Positions 9,120 to 16,421 of a DNA stretch of 45,279 bases are shown here, piece after piece. Source of the stretch: Dehalococcoidia bacterium. Its GTDB lineage: Bacteria > Chloroflexota > Dehalococcoidia > SZUA-161 > SpSt-899. The notes below the pieces were generated by a model. That model ran no database searches. It saw nothing but the letters and a program-made list of their open reading frames with translations, and had not been told where the DNA came from. The stretch's first letter is position 1. The number at the start of each line of letters is the position of its first letter. Location of the stretch: assembly GCA_028711995.1 (NCBI GenBank), contig JAQTRE010000010.1, positions 1-45,279 of the forward strand, read 5' to 3'. Both the position numbers and the translations under genes were made by a program.

Positions 9120-9275
9120 TATTGAGCTTTAATGCCAACAGTTTATACTACAGAACATCAATCTTGTGTGGGTTGAAAGTCATCATTTTGAGGGAAGGAG
9201 GTGCCCACAAAGCGTGAGTTGGTGGAAGCTTGTGTACAGATTACTCGGGTGAAACACAAAATAAGGAGGGTACAT

Positions 9276-10565
9276 ATGCACAGTCTGAGAAGCAGTCTCT
9301 GGTACAAAGCAGCAGCCTTGATCATTGTGGCAACATTGCTGGTTCCCGTGCTGGCTGCCTGTGGTGACGACGGTGATAAGACGACTCCTGCAGAAATCAC
9401 TGCCCCTCCATCCACAACCACCCCCGCAACTTCAAACCCAGCCATAACGACCTCCGATAAGCCGGTGAAGATCGGTGTGATCATTGATTACAGCGGCCCG
9501 GCTGCCTTGACAGGCTTTCTGGTGGATGGCGTCATCGAATTCGCCAAATGGTACTGGAATGACAAACAAGGCGGCATCCTGGTAGGAAACGAGCGCCGAC
9601 CGGTGGAGTTTCTCAAATACGATAACAAAGGTCAGGTGGCAGAGGCAGCAGCTGCCGCAAAGAAAGCCTTGATCGATGGGTGTACGGTGGTCACCATGGG
9701 AGGAACTTCGAATTCGTTTGGCTTTGCCATTGCTGACGTGACCGATCCGGCAAAGGTCCTCTATTCAACCTTCCTAAATGAACCGGACCTGTTCACTACT
9801 TACAGCTGGTTGGTTTGCTCATTCTACGACCTTGAGGCGAGGGCCAAGATGACTGCCGACGTGGTTGTCAAAAAGATAAAGGCCAAGAAGGTCAGTATTC
9901 TCTGTCTGGAACTGGAGACCGACCGCAAGGCGATGGACAGGGTCAAAGCGGCAATCAAGGATTTGGATCCTACCATAGAGATCGTTAGTGAGGACTACGT
10001 CTCCCTGGGGACCTCAGATTTTTCGAGCCTGCTGACGAAGATCAAATACAAGAATCCGGACGTACTTGTCACCATCTTGGTTGAGGCGAACTACCAGGCA
10101 ATAGCCAAGCAGATATTGGAAGGAGGCGGCTGGGGCAATATCCAGCACGTCGGCAATACTGAGGGGTCCAGTTTCAGTGGAATCGGCAAGTCTCCTGGTG
10201 CAAACGGCTGGTATACACCGTTCATGTACCTGAACGGCCAGGGAAGCCCGGCCCAGATAGAATTCGGTGAGCTGTGGGCCGAAAAGTGCGCCGTTGATTC
10301 TGGCTGGAAGAAGAAGTATTCGGCGGCAGGAACAGCGCCTCTGTCCAACCATCCTGTCCTATATAATCCTCTACTGACCGCAATCAAGGCTATCGAGAAG
10401 GCCGGAACCGATGATCGTGCCAAAGTGGCTGAAGCCGCCAAAGGGCTTGAGTTTGACTCCGCCCTGGGATACGAGAAATTTGGTCCGGGAGGCCAGAGCT
10501 CCATCGCCGGTTTTTATGTTCACTGGCAGGATGGGCAACCTGTCCCCGTCGACTTGAGTGAATAG
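9276..10565 (+). CDS. substrate-binding lipoprotein, Peripla_BP_6 (branched-chain amino acid type)
   Basis: Type I periplasmic-binding-fold lipoprotein, 429 aa. A hydrophobic signal (about 11-28) ends in the lipobox LAAC with lipidated Cys29, followed by a Thr/Pro/Ser-rich linker (about 35-60). The mature fold starts at VKIGVIIDYSGPAA, the usual LivJ/LivK opening. The start was set at ATG 9276 because AAGGAGGG lies 5 nt upstream and the signal peptide follows directly; an in-frame GTG at 9201 would add 25 unlikely residues. No permease or ATPase genes are adjacent, so it may feed a transporter elsewhere or act as a sensor. Its position after the methyltransferase island suggests it binds the methylated substrate (inference). 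Confidence 0.9.
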   Translation: MHSLRSSLWYKAAALIIVATLLVPVLAACGDDGDKTTPAEITAPPSTTTPATSNPAITTSDKPVKIGVIIDYSGPAALTGFLVDGVIEFAKWYWNDKQGGILVGNERRPVEFLKYDNKGQVAEAAAAAKKALIDGCTVVTMGGTSNSFGFAIADVTDPAKVLYSTFLNEPDLFTTYSWLVCSFYDLEARAKMTADVVVKKIKAKKVSILCLELETDRKAMDRVKAAIKDLDPTIEIVSEDYVSLGTSDFSSLLTKIKYKNPDVLVTILVEANYQAIAKQILEGGGWGNIQHVGNTEGSSFSGIGKSPGANGWYTPFMYLNGQGSPAQIEFGELWAEKCAVDSGWKKKYSAAGTAPLSNHPVLYNPLLTAIKAIEKAGTDDRAKVAEAAKGLEFDSALGYEKFGPGGQSSIAGFYVHWQDGQPVPVDLSE

Positions 10566-10570
10566 ACATT

Positions 10571-10612
10571 CGGTCGGTTGTGGCGGATTTCATCCCCCGC
10601 CACAACCGACCG
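10571..10612 (+). terminator. perfect 16-bp hairpin after the lipoprotein gene
   Basis: Arms 10571-10586 and 10597-10612 are exact inverted complements around a 10-nt loop, starting 5 bp after the stop codon. The stem is strong, but no T-tract follows, so it may be a Rho-assisted terminator or mRNA 3'-end stabiliser rather than a classical intrinsic terminator. Confidence 0.65.
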
Positions 10613-10727
10613 GGAAGCATTCACCATGGCGGAGCCGCCGCGCGTTCGCAGAGCCCCCCTGGTTCAATGGTCTTCTCGCAAGGTTGAGGATAGGGGGATA
10701 ACTGTTTTGGGCGCACACCGCAACAAT

Positions 10728-10756
10728 TTGCCTCGCTTGATCCCATCGGCTATAAT
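10728..10756 (+). promoter_or_regulatory. sigma-70 promoter before the first plsC-like gene
   Basis: TTGCCT (10728-10733), 17 bp, TATAAT (10751-10756), 33 bp before the start codon. It is nearly identical in form to the promoter at 11611; both have the extension GGCTATAATCAA. Confidence 0.75.
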
Positions 10757-10789
10757 CAAGCAGATCATATACTCCCCTGTAATATCCGC

Positions 10790-11413
10790 ATGGCTATTTT
10801 CTATTCTTTTGCCACGGGCACGATGAAGTTCGCCCTGATATCACTCACCCGCTGGCGGGTGATCGGGAAAGAGAACGTGCCGGCAACCGGGCCGTTCATC
10901 GTCGTGGCCAACCACCTCAGCATGGTCGACCCGCCGCTGCTGAGTGCCAGTATACCCCGGCCGATTACATTCATGGCCAAGGAGGAGCTTTTCCGCTCCT
11001 GGGGAGGGATAATCGTGAGCGCCTTCGGCGCTTTCCCGGTACAACGAGGCGCTGCCGATAGAGAGGCACTCCGGAAAGCCCTGAAAGTGCTGGAAGATGG
11101 AGGAGTACTGGGCATGTTCCCGGAAGGGACCCGAAGCACCGATCAGCGCTTGGGAAAAGCCACTGTGGGCGCTGCTTTCATCGCCGTTCATTCCGGCGCT
11201 CCCATTCTGCCCGTCGCCATCAGCGGATCCGATAACGTCAAAGGACCGGGGGTTGTTGTTCGACGGCCTATGATCACCGTCACCATCGGCCCACCCTTTC
11301 ACCTCAGTGCAGGCAAGAAACAGACAAATCGGGATCGCTTGGCTGAAGCCACCGACCTGATCATGAGCCGGATTATCGATGTTTTGCCCCCGAACCAAGG
11401 ATGCTCTGATTAA
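10790..11413 (+). CDS. 1-acyl-glycerol-3-phosphate acyltransferase (PlsC-like), copy 1
   Basis: Acyltransferase of the PlsC family, 207 aa. It transfers an acyl chain to lysophosphatidic acid at the inner membrane face. The catalytic HX4D motif appears as NHLSMVD (about residues 41-47) and the substrate-binding motif as FPEGTRS (about 110). A hydrophobic N-terminal stretch may anchor it. There is no clear ribosome binding site, and the short leader after the predicted promoter suggests a nearly leaderless mRNA. The stop codon TAA lies inside the left terminal inverted repeat of a repeat element, so the last few residues may have been altered by that insertion. A paralogue follows 300 bp downstream. 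Confidence 0.9.
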   Translation: MAIFYSFATGTMKFALISLTRWRVIGKENVPATGPFIVVANHLSMVDPPLLSASIPRPITFMAKEELFRSWGGIIVSAFGAFPVQRGAADREALRKALKVLEDGGVLGMFPEGTRSTDQRLGKATVGAAFIAVHSGAPILPVAISGSDNVKGPGVVVRRPMITVTIGPPFHLSAGKKQTNRDRLAEATDLIMSRIIDVLPPNQGCSD

Positions 11414-11560
11414 GTGGCGCAGATACCTCCTGCCGGGGGCCTGCCCTCGACCCGATCGGGGGTTTGGGGGTGCCCCAAAACTTTTCCTCTCTTCCCCCAA
11501 GACTGGGGGCAAGGGAGTTGATCGGGAGTTGATCAGGAGTTGATCAGAACTTGATCGGAG
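11404..11560 (+). repeat. MITE-like repeat, copy A
   Basis: About 157 bp, bounded by imperfect inverted repeats 11404-11415 and 11549-11560 (10 of 12 matching). It contains the family core: a CTCCTGCCGGGGG segment, GGGTTTGGGGGTG with a facing CCCCAAAA, then CTTCCCCCAAGA..GGGGGC. It overlaps the stop codon of the first plsC-like gene. Related copies are at 18439, 40956 and 41193. Confidence 0.7.
11513..11556 (+). repeat. 4 x 11-bp tandem repeat inside repeat copy A
   Basis: Four consecutive 11-bp units: GGGAGTTGATC twice, then AGGAGTTGATC, then AGAACTTGATC. The other copies of the element carry only one or two TTGATC units here, so copy A has expanded. Confidence 0.85.
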
Positions 11561-11610
11561 CTTCACCCATGTCAGAGAAACAAATCTGATTGGATTCATC
11601 GGCCAGAAAT

Positions 11611-11639
11611 TTGCTCCCTCTTCGCGCTTCGGCTATAAT
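11611..11639 (+). promoter_or_regulatory. sigma-70 promoter before the second plsC-like gene and ispH
   Basis: TTGCTC (11611-11616), 17 bp, TATAAT (11634-11639), in the same GGCTATAATCAA context as the promoter at 10728. It likely drives the plsC-like gene at 11721 and the overlapping ispH. Confidence 0.75.
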
Positions 11640-11720
11640 CAAACAAACAGCAAATCATTCAGATTGTGCAATTTATTATCCGGCGATAACCCGGATTGAA
11701 CCAGAGGACAGAACATCAGG

Positions 11721-12398
11721 ATGCCATCCGTCTATGCCACCGGTACGGCCACGATGAAGCTTCTGCTGAGGGCGCTGACCCGCTGGAAGGTGGTCGGTCA
11801 GGAGAACATACCCAGAGACGGGCCGATCATTATCGTGGCCAATCACATGAGCATGGTCGACCCCCCGCTTCTGAGCGCCAGCATCCCCCGGCAGATCAGC
11901 TTCATGGCCAAAGAAGAGCTCTTCACCTCCAAGCGATGGTGGCTCGTGCCTGCCTTCGGGGCCTTTCCGGTGCGCCATGGCATGGGAGATGTGCAGACCA
12001 TTCGTCGGGCCACCCGAATGCTGCAAAAGGGACAGGTTCTGGGCATCTTCCCGGAGGGGAAGCGGAGCAGCACTCACGCCATGGACAAGGCAGAGGTCGG
12101 AGTTGCTCTGATTGCCCTTCTCTCCGGTGCTCCAATTCTCCCCGTTGGGATCACCGGCACCGAAAAGGTAAAGGGCCTGGGGGTGATTTTCCGGCGTCCC
12201 AGGATCACGGTGACCGTAGGTCCCAGATTCTACCTGGCCAAAAGCTGGGGCAGGCCATCCAGAGAGCGATTGACGCTGGAGACTGCCATCATCATGAGCC
12301 ACGTCGCCAGCGTTCTGCCTTCGAATTATCACGGGGCGTACGGTGATTATCTGACGTACACTATCGAAAGAGAAACGGAAGTTGCCCGTGAAGATTGA
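11721..12398 (+). CDS. 1-acyl-glycerol-3-phosphate acyltransferase (PlsC-like), copy 2
   Basis: Second PlsC-family acyltransferase, 225 aa, clearly paralogous to the copy at 10790. Both share ATGTMK-type starts, LTRW, NH(L/M)SMVDPPLLSASIPR and FMAKEELF. The HX4D motif is NHMSMVD and the second motif is FPEGKRS, with Lys replacing the usual Thr of FPEGTRS. That substitution may alter phosphate or acyl-donor handling. The C-terminal tail is about 15 residues longer than in copy 1. Its last codons overlap the start of ispH, giving translational coupling; a plsC-ispH pairing is known from other bacteria. The ATG at 11721 has only a weak upstream AGAGGA. Confidence 0.9.
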   Translation: MPSVYATGTATMKLLLRALTRWKVVGQENIPRDGPIIIVANHMSMVDPPLLSASIPRQISFMAKEELFTSKRWWLVPAFGAFPVRHGMGDVQTIRRATRMLQKGQVLGIFPEGKRSSTHAMDKAEVGVALIALLSGAPILPVGITGTEKVKGLGVIFRRPRITVTVGPRFYLAKSWGRPSRERLTLETAIIMSHVASVLPSNYHGAYGDYLTYTIERETEVARED

Positions 12399-13230
12399 GC
12401 TGGCTTCTGAGATGGGACTGTGTTTCGGCGTCAAGAGAGCCATCGAACTGGCCCAGGAGGCCGTTCGGAAGCACGAATTACTGGAGAGCCTTGGGCCGAT
12501 CGTTCACAATAAACAGGTGGTGGATAGATTTGCCGCTGAGGGAATGCGCGTTATCGAGAGGCTCGATCAGATGCAGGGGCACGATATCCTCATCCCCTCT
12601 CACGGCGTGGGAAAAGAACTGAATGAACAGATCGCCGCACGGCAGTTGAATGTGATTGACGCCACCTGCCCTATTGTCCATAATGCACAGACTGTAGCCC
12701 AAAAGCTGGGCCTTGAAGGGTTCAAGGTACTGGTTTTCGGGGACGCCTCCCACGCCGAGGTGGAGGGATTGCTTTCCTGGGCCGGCAAGGGAGCGATAGC
12801 CGTTACGGATGTCCCGGAATTTCGGGTCCCACCCCGCCGCATCGGAATCCTTTCGCAAACCACGCAAAGTCAGGCACAGTTCGCCAGCTTTCTGGCCAAG
12901 TTCATGAATTCTCAGCTTGCCTCGTTATCCGAGATACGCATCTTCAACACCATTTGTGATGCAACAGCCAAGCGCCAGGCCGCAGCGATGAATCTGGCCA
13001 AGAATGTTGACCTGATGATGGTGATTGGAGGACACGATAGCGCCAACACCAAACGTCTGGCCGAACTCTGCAACTCTGTCGGCGTGAAGACCCTCCACAT
13101 TGAGTCCGTCGATGAACTCGATATGCTGGATTACTCTCCGCAATATCGGATTGGCATCACGGCAGGAGCCTCCACGCCTGAGTGGGTCATCAGAGAGGTG
13201 ATTGGGAAACTGGAGCGATCCTTGAGATAA
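12388..13230 (+). CDS. ispH: 4-hydroxy-3-methylbut-2-enyl diphosphate reductase
   Basis: IspH (LytB), last enzyme of the MEP isoprenoid pathway. It reduces HMBPP to IPP and DMAPP with an oxygen-sensitive [4Fe-4S] cluster in the cytoplasm. About 280 aa, a normal length. The three cluster cysteines are visible: Cys12 (GLCFGVKRA), Cys94 (DATCPIVHN) and Cys190 (NTICDATAKRQ). The start was placed at GTG 12388, which gives the canonical KIELASEMG opening; TTG at 12382 is in frame too. The gene overlaps the 3' end of the acyltransferase by 11 bp. A bidirectional hairpin follows at 13249. Confidence 0.97.
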   Translation: MKIELASEMGLCFGVKRAIELAQEAVRKHELLESLGPIVHNKQVVDRFAAEGMRVIERLDQMQGHDILIPSHGVGKELNEQIAARQLNVIDATCPIVHNAQTVAQKLGLEGFKVLVFGDASHAEVEGLLSWAGKGAIAVTDVPEFRVPPRRIGILSQTTQSQAQFASFLAKFMNSQLASLSEIRIFNTICDATAKRQAAAMNLAKNVDLMMVIGGHDSANTKRLAELCNSVGVKTLHIESVDELDMLDYSPQYRIGITAGASTPEWVIREVIGKLERSLR

Positions 13231-13248
13231 GAAAAGGCGTCCGAAACC

Positions 13249-13287
13249 AAAAGAGGCCATCCTCCCTGACGAAGGACAGCCTCTTTT
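13249..13287. terminator. bidirectional intrinsic terminator
   Basis: Arms 13249-13257 (AAAAGAGGC) and 13279-13287 (GCCTCTTTT) form a stem, extended inside by TCCT/AGGA pairing. The A-tract and T-tract on the two sides make it functional in both directions. It separates ispH (+) from the purH-pepA operon (-), which converge here. Confidence 0.8.
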
Positions 13288-13306
13288 ACCATGGCGCGCT
13301 CCAAAA

Positions 13307-14509
13307 TCACGATTCCGCTGGTGCGGGATTTTGCACTTCTTGGTTTTCCTTCAGATTGGCTTTACTCGCCACCGGTGCCGACTTCGCCTTTTCCTGATCG
13401 CTCAATTTCGCCTTCATTGAGACGATCCTCTCCTCCAGGTCCTTATTGGCCGTCTTGATCGCCTCTACCTTCTGGCGTTTCTCCCGAATCAGCTTTCGCA
13501 GCATGTCCGAGTATTCAGGAGCCCTGGCAGCCTTTATCTCAATCTGATGGCGCTTCATCTGACCTTCAAGCTCCGCAATCTCTTCCTTGTTTTCCTGAAT
13601 CACTTTTCCCCAGCGTTCAACCTGAGTCTTTGTCCGGCCGATCCAATCTTCCTGCTTCCTGCGTTTCACTTCACGGATCCCATCCACCTTGGCAATCGCC
13701 ACATCCCAGGCACTATTCAGAACGGACTTTATCTCCTCACGTTGAGACTTGCTCAAAGGGTTTTCCCTTAAATGATTTTGCGCCTCTTTCACCTTATCCA
13801 GCGCCTTGAAGGCATCACCCTCATTGGCCTCATCAAGGGCAGCCTTTGCCTCCGGCTGCAGTTGACTATAACTCCGATCCCATAAAGCCTTCCTCCGGCC
13901 GAATACCAAATCATTCGCCTGGCGCCACATCTCCCAGCAGGCCTGCTCATCTTCCCTCGTCATATTGCTGACGACCGGCGCTGCTTTCTGAGACTCAGCT
14001 GCAGGATCAGAGCCCCGTTCCTTTGGTTTGCCTTTCAGCAGCACAAGCGCCTCACTCAACATTGTCTGAGATTTGGACAGAGCCATAATATCTTCAGGGT
14101 TAGACTCGACGCCGGAAAGCGCCTCCTTGACCTTCTTTTCGACCAACTCGCGCGTCTGTTTGGATTCCCCCCTGCGAGATTGCCATTCCCTCTCCTGCTT
14201 TTCCCTGATCTGCATGGTCTGCGCTCTGCGAGCCTGCATTTCCTGCTGCTGCCTTCGTTTCGCTTCTCCGCATACGCGGCCATACTTCTCCTGAAGTTTC
14301 TCTTTATCGTCCGGTGAGAGCGGGGTCAGCGTCTCAAACATAGCGGAGATTTCATTGGCTTCAGCCCAGAACTCCCGGTACTTAAAGCCATCCGGGCTAT
14401 CATAGCCCGAAGAAAGTCCTTCGATTTTCTCTTCCAGAACTTGGATATTGGCCTTCTCCTGCGCCAGCCATTTCTCCCATTCTGCAGCCATCGATTCCGT
14501 TTCAGTCAT
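13307..14509 (-). CDS. charged coiled-coil protein, function unknown
   Basis: 400-aa soluble protein rich in Glu, Lys, Arg and Gln with long heptad-like stretches (about 10-140 and 285-380). No signal peptide, membrane helix or catalytic motif was recognised. Two segments with Trp-rich spacing (EFWAEANEISAMF near 47 and CWEMWRQANDLVFGRRKALW near 195) loosely recall DUF349-type helical repeats, but I cannot confirm that. ATG 14509 is preferred because AGAGG lies 8 nt upstream; the frame stays open to 14608, which would overlap pepA. It is the last gene of the purH operon, 76 bp after pepA. Confidence 0.75.
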   Translation of the reverse strand: MTETESMAAEWEKWLAQEKANIQVLEEKIEGLSSGYDSPDGFKYREFWAEANEISAMFETLTPLSPDDKEKLQEKYGRVCGEAKRRQQQEMQARRAQTMQIREKQEREWQSRRGESKQTRELVEKKVKEALSGVESNPEDIMALSKSQTMLSEALVLLKGKPKERGSDPAAESQKAAPVVSNMTREDEQACWEMWRQANDLVFGRRKALWDRSYSQLQPEAKAALDEANEGDAFKALDKVKEAQNHLRENPLSKSQREEIKSVLNSAWDVAIAKVDGIREVKRRKQEDWIGRTKTQVERWGKVIQENKEEIAELEGQMKRHQIEIKAARAPEYSDMLRKLIREKRQKVEAIKTANKDLEERIVSMKAKLSDQEKAKSAPVASKANLKENQEVQNPAPAES

Positions 14510-14585
14510 CTTAATAGCCTCTTCTACTGATGAATTTCCTATCCCTATCAGGTATAAACCTGCATAAGACTCTTTTCCCTGGCGG

Positions 14586-16088
14586 CTACTCTTCAGCCAT
14601 CGCCTCAATCCAATTCACCAGGGTTCTGACCGGAATTCCGGTGGCTCCTTTAGGCGAATAGCCACGGCCCTTGTCCAGCATAAACGTGCCCGCGATATCC
14701 AGATGAACCCATGGGGTCTTCCCCACAAACTCGTGCAGGAACTGCGCCGCGCTGATGGCACCTCCCCACCTGCCGCCGGAGTTTTTGATATCGGCAATAT
14801 CACTCTTGTTGTGATCCTTGTATTCATCAAACAGAGGCATTTGCCACATTCTTTCCCCTGTCCGTTCGCCAGCGGCAATCACGCTATCGATAACCCTCTG
14901 ATTGTTGCCGAAAGCGCCGCTGCAAACATCGCCCAGCGCCACATGGCAGGCTCCGGTTAGTGTAGCAATATCGATCATCGGTGAGAGGCCCAGCTTATTC
15001 CCATAGCAGAGAGCATCAGCCAGGATAAGCCGACCTTCAGCATCCGTGTTAATCACTTCGATGGTCTTGCCGTTCATCGCCTTGATGATATCGCCCGGCT
15101 TCAAAGCACTCCCGCTGGGCATGTTCTCCGTAGAAGGTATCAGTCCGGTGACGTTGATCTTCGGCTTCAGCTCTCCCAGCGACTGCATCACGGCAATCAC
15201 CGTTGCCCCACCAGCCATATCCCCTTTCATCTCGTCCATCCTGTCCGCCGGCTTCAGCGAGATTCCTCCCGAATCAAAGGTGAGGGCTTTGCCCACCAAA
15301 CCCACCACCTTCTGAGATTCCGGGTCCCCTTTATAGGTCAAAACAACAAATTTCGGCGGCTGCTGGCTTCCCTGAGCTACCCCCAGAAGCCCACCCATTC
15401 CCAGCTTCTGCATGGCATCGCGTTCCAGGATTTCAATCCCCAATCCCTCTTTTTCAGCCACCTCTCTGGCTTTTTCCGCCAGGTCAGTGGGCGTCATGAA
15501 ATTGGCAGGCTGATTGACCAGATCCCTGGCAAGAATTGCAGCCTGAGCCAGTGTGGTGCCTTTTGTGACGGCCGCTTTCAATCCGGCGATATTGCGCCGG
15601 GACGGCGTAACAATGGTGATCTGCTCGATTTCTTTCCGGTCAGGCTTCTTGGTAACATACTGGCAAAACGTGTAGAGCCCCAGAAGGCTCCCTTCGGTAA
15701 TGGCTTGAGCTAGACTTTCCGGCGCAAGCCCCTTTGCCCCAGTTCCATGGAGGACGGTCGCCACGCGCTCGGCTCCAGCCTCACGCGCTGATTTGCAGGC
15801 AGCGCTGGCAACACCACGGACCTTTTCAAGATTAAACTCGCCCTTCTTTCCCAATCCAACAACTACCACCATCTCCGGCGCAATCTTCCCCAAACCATGG
15901 ATAAGGGTCACTTCATTGAGCTTACCCTTGATTGAGCCTTTCTTGATGAGATTCGATATTACGCCATCCAGAGCATTATCCACTGCTCCAGCAGCCTCAT
16001 CGAGAGACTTTGCCCCCTCAAAAAAGCTGACGACGATGGCATCCACCTTGAGCTTGACGATATCGCCAGAGATTACTTTAATATTCAC
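14586..16088 (-). CDS. pepA: leucyl aminopeptidase, M17 family
   Basis: Cytosolic M17 aminopeptidase, about 500 aa. It removes N-terminal residues from peptides using a two-metal centre. The family signature NTDAEGRL is present, as are the metal-binding GKALTFDSGG and DMAGG segments. The N-terminal macro-like domain (about 1-160) opens with VNIKVISGDIV. The start is likely GTG 16088, which has GGGGGA just upstream; TTG at 16106 would add six residues. It follows the cysteine paralogue after 27 bp within the purH operon. All expected catalytic motifs are intact. Confidence 0.95.
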   Translation of the reverse strand: MNIKVISGDIVKLKVDAIVVSFFEGAKSLDEAAGAVDNALDGVISNLIKKGSIKGKLNEVTLIHGLGKIAPEMVVVVGLGKKGEFNLEKVRGVASAACKSAREAGAERVATVLHGTGAKGLAPESLAQAITEGSLLGLYTFCQYVTKKPDRKEIEQITIVTPSRRNIAGLKAAVTKGTTLAQAAILARDLVNQPANFMTPTDLAEKAREVAEKEGLGIEILERDAMQKLGMGGLLGVAQGSQQPPKFVVLTYKGDPESQKVVGLVGKALTFDSGGISLKPADRMDEMKGDMAGGATVIAVMQSLGELKPKINVTGLIPSTENMPSGSALKPGDIIKAMNGKTIEVINTDAEGRLILADALCYGNKLGLSPMIDIATLTGACHVALGDVCSGAFGNNQRVIDSVIAAGERTGERMWQMPLFDEYKDHNKSDIADIKNSGGRWGGAISAAQFLHEFVGKTPWVHLDIAGTFMLDKGRGYSPKGATGIPVRTLVNWIEAMAEE

Positions 16089-16115
16089 ATTTCCCCCGAT
16101 ACTCAATTTAGCCGG

Positions 16116-16421
16116 TCAGGGAACTATTTTCGCATACGCATCGAGTATAGAAGCTCCCCTGGCAACATCTCCTTTATCAAGAGCCGAAAGGACATCCTCG
16201 ATCATCTGGGTTTCCTCATAGAGGCAATTCGAAGGGCCTGGGCCGCAACAGGCGGCGGCAGCATCGGCACGCCACAGAAGAACCGACTTGATTTCCAGCA
16301 TCTTATTTAGTTCTGCTATGCAGGAATCCAATGCGATGGAATTTCTCAATCTATCACTCAAGGATTTAATTTGCTCCTTGCTGATGATAAATATCTCCGC
16401 ATTCATATCTCTGGTATCCAT
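16116..16421 (-). CDS. cysteine paralogue of the adjacent probable selenoprotein
   Basis: 101-aa soluble protein of unknown function. It aligns end to end with the gene directly upstream (16422-16724). Shared stretches are IISKEQ, DRL, LDS, IK and WRAD, then a C-terminal helix (VL.AL...D). In place of Sec it has Cys58-Cys59 and Cys66 in ACCGPGPSNC. The predicted structure is helix, a short glycine-rich thiol loop, helix. Such a loop could bind a metal or do thiol redox chemistry (inference). Its ATG directly follows the TAG of the upstream gene, so the two are co-translated. A later ATG at codon 6 is possible. I do not recognise the family. Confidence 0.8.
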   Translation of the reverse strand: MDTRDMNAEIFIISKEQIKSLSDRLRNSIALDSCIAELNKMLEIKSVLLWRADAAAACCGPGPSNCLYEETQMIEDVLSALDKGDVARGASILDAYAKIVP

